DNA of 9,945 nucleotides from Fidelibacterota bacterium (GTDB taxonomy: Bacteria > Fidelibacterota > Marinisomatia > Marinisomatales > UBA1611). This document shows, in pieces, positions 6,537-9,945 of the stretch (within the stretch, counting starts at the first letter, position 1; each line of letters begins with the position of its first letter). The stretch lies in assembly GCA_015658495.1 (NCBI GenBank), contig DQOT01000067.1, positions 1 through 9,945 of the forward strand, in the 5' to 3' direction. The translations under genes were made by a program, and so were the position numbers. Under the pieces are notes generated by a model. That model made no database searches. It was given only the letters and a program-made list of their open reading frames with translations, and had not been told where the DNA came from.

Positions 6537-6739
6537 ACTGTGGCAGGCAGGTAATAATGACGTGCATATTTTGAATGAAAATAATTTGGTTTAAATAAAG
6601 TTTTTTTAATAAACATGTAAAACGTAAATATGTAATAGACCGTGAGATAAGGGATAACTACGTTTTATATATTTACATATTTTTTCGGGAAATAATGATT
6701 TGAATTTTCATACGAACAACCGTCGCCGGAGTAATAGCC
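6537..6739. other. AT-rich leader region upstream of the ATP synthase operon
   Basis: This 203-nt gap contains no reading frame of note. It should hold the end of the par transcript and the ATP synthase promoter. A possible sigma-70-like pair is TTTACA (6672-6677), 16 nt, AATGAT (6694-6699), which would start transcription about 35 nt before atpZ; the -10 match is poor and I hold it lightly. The crossing inverted repeats at 6615-6682 are listed separately. GGAG (6728-6731) sits 8 nt before the atpZ ATG as its ribosome-binding site. Confidence 0.5.
6615..6682. repeat. two crossing inverted repeats upstream of atpZ
   Basis: Dyad A is AAAACGTA (6619-6626) with TACGTTTT (6659-6666), perfect over 8 bp and extendable by ATGT (6615-6618) with ACAT (6675-6678) across a bulge. 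Dyad B is AAATATGTAA (6626-6635) with TTACATATTT (6673-6682), perfect over 10 bp and running into further T residues. The arms interleave (A, B, A', B'), so as RNA they are either alternative hairpins or a pseudoknot. As DNA they could be protein-binding sites. The region is AT-rich, so part of this may be chance. Confidence 0.45.
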
Positions 6740-6997
6740 ATGCCTGATCCTAAAAGCCGATCCGGTTTTGATATAGGACAATCACTGACATATTTTCAGA
6801 AAATTGTAAAAGAATCCGGTCCTGCTGCTTCTGCCTCATATACACTCTTGGCATCAGTGCTAGTTTTTACATTATTGGGCTGGTATATTGATTCGTCAAG
6901 CGGAACAAAACCGATGGGCATTTTAGTGGGTCTGGGTATTGGATTGATCACCGGTTTTTATCATCTGGCAAAAACGATTTGGAAGCATAAAAATTGA
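6740..6997 (+). CDS. atpZ: AtpZ-like ATP synthase accessory membrane protein
   Basis: A small protein of 85 residues with two membrane helices (about 29-50 and 59-78) joined by the GWYIDSSSGTKP turn. This matches the 'ATPase gene 1' family (AtpZ), found at the head of many atp operons. In alkaliphilic Bacillus, AtpZ and AtpI have been linked to Mg/Ca transport supporting the synthase; related proteins help assembly of the c-ring. The soluble N-terminus (1-28) is cytoplasmic by prediction. The ATG is preceded by GGAG at 8 nt. The stop TGA (6995-6997) overlaps the TTG start of the next gene by 4 nt. Position directly before atpI-like and atpB supports the call strongly. Confidence 0.8.
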   Translation: MPDPKSRSGFDIGQSLTYFQKIVKESGPAASASYTLLASVLVFTLLGWYIDSSSGTKPMGILVGLGIGLITGFYHLAKTIWKHKN

Positions 6998-7341
6998 AAT
7001 TATTTCTTTACGGTTTGGTGGCTTCTGCAGGTATTCTTGGATTGGCTGCGGGATTTTATCCTGAATATCAAATTGAACTGTTTTCGGGATGGATTCTCCC
7101 CGTTTTGGCAGGAGTGGTTACTGTTTATTTTGTATTGGATGCAGCTAAAAAAGACGCACAACTCGTCACAAAAACAATTGCGAAAGGGTTTGTAATAAAA
7201 ATGATCTATTATGGTGCAACTATGCTCATTCTATTTAAACTATATTCTTTTGAACCGGTTCCTTTCATTTGTAGTTTTTCAGGCTTTTTTCTAGGGCTTC
7301 ATGCACTGGAAGCGGTCATTATAGAAGACATTTCGAAGTAA
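6994..7341 (+). CDS. AtpI-like ATP synthase accessory membrane protein
   Basis: 115 residues with four predicted membrane helices (about 2-20, 30-49, 66-84 and 88-106) and a basic loop with AKKDAQLVTK between helices 2 and 3. The segment AKGFVIKMIYYGATMLILFKLY and its length fit the loosely conserved ATP synthase I-chain family, whose members sit between atpZ and atpB and assist c-ring or Fo assembly. Sequence conservation in this family is low, so the call leans on topology and position. The start is TTG at 6994, overlapping the atpZ stop as TTGA, which implies translational coupling. It ends 33 nt before atpB. I leave the symbol blank because the family match is not exact. Confidence 0.7.
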   Translation: MKLFLYGLVASAGILGLAAGFYPEYQIELFSGWILPVLAGVVTVYFVLDAAKKDAQLVTKTIAKGFVIKMIYYGATMLILFKLYSFEPVPFICSFSGFFLGLHALEAVIIEDISK

Positions 7342-7374
7342 ACTAAATCTTAATCCAATTTAACCAATAGCAGT

Positions 7375-8304
7375 ATGAGTGCAGCTGGAGTCGGGCACGC
7401 TTCTCAAAGTGTGATGGAACAGGTGGGACCCAATATCATCCACCACGTATCCAATTCCGATATTTCACATCCCCTTTTACATCTCCCAACACTCTTTGGG
7501 ATTGATTTCTCTGTTACAAAACATGTATTTATGTTATGGGTTGTAGCTCTTTTGGTTGGGATCGCTGTTATCATCCCTGTTAGAAAATTTTTATCCAGTG
7601 ACAGATCCACACCCTCAGGATGGATGAATGCTATTGAAGCCATTGTTCAGTTTATCCGGGATTCGATCGTTAAACCCAATGTGGGACCGAAATGGGTCAT
7701 GACCTGGACTCCTCTTATCCTGACATTTTTCTTTTTTATTCTCTTTGCAAATGGGATTGGTATGATTCCCATCTTTGATGTTTTAGGCGCATTTAACCGA
7801 TTTGTTTTGGGTGTTCCGGCATCAGATTCCCACAATATGATTAATCATATTCTTCACGGTGGTGTCACTGCCACAGCAAATTTCAATGTGACGGGAGCAT
7901 TGGCAACAATTACATTTTTCTCAATCATGGTAGCTGGAACCATGGCTCACGGTTTTATTAATCATTGGAAAAATTTGGCGCCCCACGGATTGGCATGGCC
8001 CGTGTATATTATTCTGATCCCTATTGAATTGATAGGGCTTTTTGTGAAGCCATTTGCCTTAACCATGCGTTTGGCAGCCAACATGACCGGCGGGCATATT
8101 GCGTTGCTGGCACTTTTATCTCTCATGGCCATTTTTGGCGAAATGTTTCATAGCACAGTCGCAGGAATTGGTGTGGCGTTTGTCTCCATTCCTATCTCTG
8201 TCGCTATTTTAGCACTCGAAATTATTGTCGTTCTTGTACAAGCATATGTATTTACCTTACTTACATCTGTATTTGTTGGGATGGCAATTAATGTTCATCA
8301 TTAA
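7375..8304 (+). CDS. atpB: ATP synthase Fo subunit a
   Basis: Subunit a forms the two half-channels that carry protons to and from the c-ring. At 309 residues it is longer than E. coli AtpB (271). The extra length lies in a hydrophilic His-containing N-terminus (1-48) and a loop near 136-170 (NRFVLGVPASDSHNMINHIL), both seen in FCB-group homologues. The first membrane helix starts around 50 (HVFMLWVVALLVGIAVIIPV). The essential arginine is Arg232 in KPFALTMRLAANMTGGH, equivalent to E. coli Arg210, and Glu218 lies in the preceding PIELIG. WTPLILTFFFFILFANGIGMIP is the conserved second core helix region. No clear Shine-Dalgarno is present at ATG 7375. The 19-nt gap to atpE places it in the operon. 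Confidence 0.95.
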   Translation: MSAAGVGHASQSVMEQVGPNIIHHVSNSDISHPLLHLPTLFGIDFSVTKHVFMLWVVALLVGIAVIIPVRKFLSSDRSTPSGWMNAIEAIVQFIRDSIVKPNVGPKWVMTWTPLILTFFFFILFANGIGMIPIFDVLGAFNRFVLGVPASDSHNMINHILHGGVTATANFNVTGALATITFFSIMVAGTMAHGFINHWKNLAPHGLAWPVYIILIPIELIGLFVKPFALTMRLAANMTGGHIALLALLSLMAIFGEMFHSTVAGIGVAFVSIPISVAILALEIIVVLVQAYVFTLLTSVFVGMAINVHH

Positions 8305-8309
8305 TAAAA

Positions 8310-8315
8310 AAAGGA
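8310..8315 (+). promoter_or_regulatory. ribosome-binding site of atpE
   Basis: AAAGGA at 8310-8315 lies 8 nt before the atpE ATG. It stands out because atpB and atpF show no such site. Subunit c is needed in many copies per enzyme, so a stronger site here fits stoichiometry. Confidence 0.5.
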
Positions 8316-8323
8316 TATAAACA

Positions 8324-8539
8324 ATGGAAGCAACTGTATTTGTACCTATAGGATTAGGGCTCACAGTCATTGGAGCAGGACTTGGAATCGGCAAATTTGC
8401 CGCAGCTGCTGCAGAAGGTATCGCCCGTCAGCCGGAAGCTGCTGATAAGATCACTGGTGCCGTGAATTTACCACTCTTTCTTCTTGAAGGTGTTGCGATT
8501 CTCGCAGAAGTGTTCATTTTTTTAATGCTGATTCTTTAA
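8324..8539 (+). CDS. atpE: ATP synthase Fo subunit c
   Basis: The 71-residue hairpin protein forms the rotating c-ring. Helix 1 (about 5-33) carries the glycine motif GAGLGIG (17-23), the loop has the universal RQPE (35-38), and helix 2 (about 45-70) carries the ion-binding carboxylate Glu55 in FLLEGVAI. The positions that bind Na in sodium-type rings (Gln in helix 1, Ser/Thr after the Glu) are Ile22 and Gly56 here, so the ring should couple to protons. The sequence resembles Bacteroidetes and Chlorobi c subunits (LIEGVA). Unusually, a second glutamate, Glu62, lies seven residues further along helix 2, on roughly the same face. Start ATG with a good ribosome-binding site; 20 nt before atpF. 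Confidence 0.96.
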   Translation: MEATVFVPIGLGLTVIGAGLGIGKFAAAAAEGIARQPEAADKITGAVNLPLFLLEGVAILAEVFIFLMLIL

Positions 8540-8559
8540 TCAGAAAGCCGTAAATAATT

Positions 8560-9135
8560 ATGGATCAAATTTGGGGAATTCCTGGAGGCGAAGATCTGCA
8601 TGAGTCAACAGAGGCTAATGGAGGTGCCAGTGCTCCGAACCCATTAGTCCAATTAGATCCGGGTCTGTTCATCTGGACAATCCTGACCTTTTTGATCCTG
8701 TTCTATGTTTTGGCAAAGTTCGCTTGGAAGCCCTTACTCACTGCATTGGAATCCAGGGAGAACACTATCAAATCTGCCCTGGAAGATGCAGAAAAAGCCA
8801 AGACAGAACTAGAACGGCTCAATGCTGAATCTGAAGAAATCATGGCCAAAGCACGGTCCGAAGCCCAGACCATCCGTGTAGAAGCGAAATCTGCGGCTGA
8901 AAAGATCAAGGCTGATGTGATGGTCCAGGCAGGCGAAGATGCGAAGAAAATTCGTGACGACGCTCAAAAACAGATCAATGTTGAAAAGGATAAAGCCATC
9001 CATGAAATTCGCCAGGAAGTGGTGAGTTTGACCATGATGGTGGCTGAAAAGGTCATTAGGAAGAATCTCTCCAAGGAAGACAATCAATCTTTGATTGAAG
9101 ACTCCATTCAGCATCTAAAAGGATATGACGCTTAA
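8560..9135 (+). CDS. atpF: ATP synthase Fo subunit b
   Basis: Subunit b forms the peripheral stalk that holds F1 still against rotation. Of 191 residues, the conserved part starts at PLVQLDPGLFIWTILTF, with a single membrane helix (about 35-53) and then FAWKPLLTALESRE. A long charged coiled coil (about 60-175) follows, rich in Lys, Glu and Ala with few helix breakers. The first 30 residues form a hydrophilic, Gly/Glu/Asn-rich extension on the predicted periplasmic side. No ATG, GTG or TTG lies in frame between the chosen ATG and the membrane helix, so the extension appears real, though a CTG (8596) exists. No Shine-Dalgarno is obvious. It overlaps atpH by 11 nt. Confidence 0.94.
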   Translation: MDQIWGIPGGEDLHESTEANGGASAPNPLVQLDPGLFIWTILTFLILFYVLAKFAWKPLLTALESRENTIKSALEDAEKAKTELERLNAESEEIMAKARSEAQTIRVEAKSAAEKIKADVMVQAGEDAKKIRDDAQKQINVEKDKAIHEIRQEVVSLTMMVAEKVIRKNLSKEDNQSLIEDSIQHLKGYDA

Positions 9136-9664
9136 ACAAACCGCAAAACGTCTCGCCAATGCTCTTTACTTTGTTTCCGAACAGAATAATGTGTTGGATC
9201 CAGTTCATAGTGGATTAACCACGGTGAATGACCTGGTGAAAACAGATTCCCAATTTCGGGCATTTGTGCAATCCAAACGAATCTCCGGTGAGAATAAAAC
9301 CACTATCCTGAATAATGTAATGGGCGATGCAAGTCACCCCTTGGTGGGCGAACTTCTCTCTCATTTGCAAGGGCGAAAGGCAACCGCCATTTTGCAGGAT
9401 GTGACCAACTTGTTTAACCATCGATTCAAGGAAGGGAAAAATATCGTTTCTGTAAAGGGGACTGTTGCCAGCGAAATGAGCGCAGAAGAAAAATCATCGT
9501 TGAAATTCTCGTTGGACCAAATCCTTGGAAAAAATACGGACCTGTCTATAGATGTTGATGAGGCTTTAATTGGCGGAATCAGACTTCGAATCGAAAATAC
9601 ATTCCTGGACGCTACAGTCCAGAACCAATTGCAGACACTCCGAACGGAAATGTTGCGATCGTAA
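9125..9664 (+). CDS. atpH: ATP synthase F1 subunit delta
   Basis: Delta links the peripheral stalk to the top of F1. The 179 residues match the usual size. The N-terminal helical bundle (about 1-105) begins TAKRLANALYFVSEQNN, equivalent to the 'YAKALFELA' start of the family. The C-terminal domain has the diagnostic DEALIGGIRLRIENTFLD and VQNQLQTLRTEM. Sequence between is poorly conserved, as is normal for delta. The ATG overlaps the end of atpF by 11 nt and AAAAGGA lies only 1 nt ahead of it, too close for normal use, so coupling to atpF translation is likely. The next gene, atpA, begins 14 nt after its stop. Confidence 0.95.
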   Translation: MTLKQTAKRLANALYFVSEQNNVLDPVHSGLTTVNDLVKTDSQFRAFVQSKRISGENKTTILNNVMGDASHPLVGELLSHLQGRKATAILQDVTNLFNHRFKEGKNIVSVKGTVASEMSAEEKSSLKFSLDQILGKNTDLSIDVDEALIGGIRLRIENTFLDATVQNQLQTLRTEMLRS

Positions 9665-9678
9665 AAAATTTGGAAATT

Positions 9679-9945
9679 ATGGATATACAAACTGATCAAT
9701 TAACAAAGCTACTTCGCGAACAGATCGAGAAATTCGATGGTTCCATTGATGTAGCAGAGGTTGGAGAAGTGATAGAAGTGGGTGACGGTGTTGCCCGGGT
9801 CTCCGGTCTTGAAAATGTAATGAGTTCTGAATTGGTGGAGCTGCCAAATGGTGTATTCGGGATGGCATTGAATCTTGAAGAAGACAATGTGGGTCTCGTG
9901 CTCTTTGGTGAAACGCGACTGGTGAAAGAAGGCGACCTGGCAAAA
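9679..9945 (+). CDS. atpA: ATP synthase F1 subunit alpha, N-terminal part (runs off the edge)
   Basis: The first 89 codons of atpA are present; the frame is still open at the last base. The N-terminal helix (about 5-19; QLTKLLREQIEKF) contacts delta. The beta-barrel domain follows, with VGEVIEVGDGVARVSGLENVM and ELPNGVFGMALNLEEDNVGLVLFGE, highly conserved in all bacterial alpha subunits. The catalytic-fold P-loop lies outside the window. The ATG at 9679 is 14 nt after atpH; there is only a weak GGA (9672-9674) before it. The order atpB-E-F-H-A is the standard operon order; whether G, D and C follow cannot be seen. Confidence 0.95.
   Translation, partial: MDIQTDQLTKLLREQIEKFDGSIDVAEVGEVIEVGDGVARVSGLENVMSSELVELPNGVFGMALNLEEDNVGLVLFGETRLVKEGDLAK

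Noticed and set aside
8703..9114. minus-strand ORFs of 68 and 101 codons under atpF
   Set aside because: They are the reverse complement of the coiled-coil coding sequence of subunit b and have no independent evidence.

Overview
The window looks like a chromosomal segment of a bacterium from the FCB group (Bacteroidetes/Chlorobi/Fibrobacteres relatives). A Marinimicrobia-like (SAR406) lineage is my best guess, not a firm call. The main clue is a C-terminal secretion tail of the 'YPNPFNPST' kind at the left edge. Supporting clues are the FCB-style ATP synthase subunits a and c (long N-terminus and long loop in a; LLEGVA around the ion carboxylate in c), AT-rich intergenic DNA and weak or absent Shine-Dalgarno sites at most genes.

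Layout. (1) 1-324, plus strand: the 3' end of a large secreted or surface protein, ending in a type IX secretion-type tail. A possible 46-codon ORF (321-461) overlaps its stop codon. (2) 612-3334, minus strand, read right to left: tdh, kbl and a fucU-type sugar mutarotase. Tdh and Kbl turn threonine into glycine and acetyl-CoA. The mutarotase follows kbl by 13 nt and seems to start at a rare ATA codon. (3) 3335-3749: a 415-nt divergent intergenic region with a nested palindromic element and pieces of a dispersed-looking repeat, one of which recurs between tdh and kbl. (4) 3750-6536, plus strand: parA, parB, a membrane-anchored M23 (LytM) peptidase and a bactofilin, all overlapping or 4 nt apart. 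This packs chromosome segregation and cell-wall/cell-shape functions into one unit. (5) 6537-6739: an AT-rich gap with crossing inverted repeats, where the ATP synthase promoter or leader should lie. (6) 6740-9945, plus strand: the ATP synthase operon atpZ, atpI-like, atpB, atpE, atpF, atpH and the first 89 codons of atpA, which runs off the edge.

Together, parAB next to atp genes resembles origin-proximal neighbourhoods in many bacteria, but no oriC, parS, mnmG or rsmG is seen here. The genes are mostly well-known families. The points that merit a second look are the ATA-start fucU inside a threonine-degradation operon, the parAB-M23-bactofilin unit, the intergenic palindromes, and an extra glutamate in the second helix of the ATP synthase c subunit. 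I found no clear evidence of an entirely new system, CRISPR array, RNA gene or insertion sequence.
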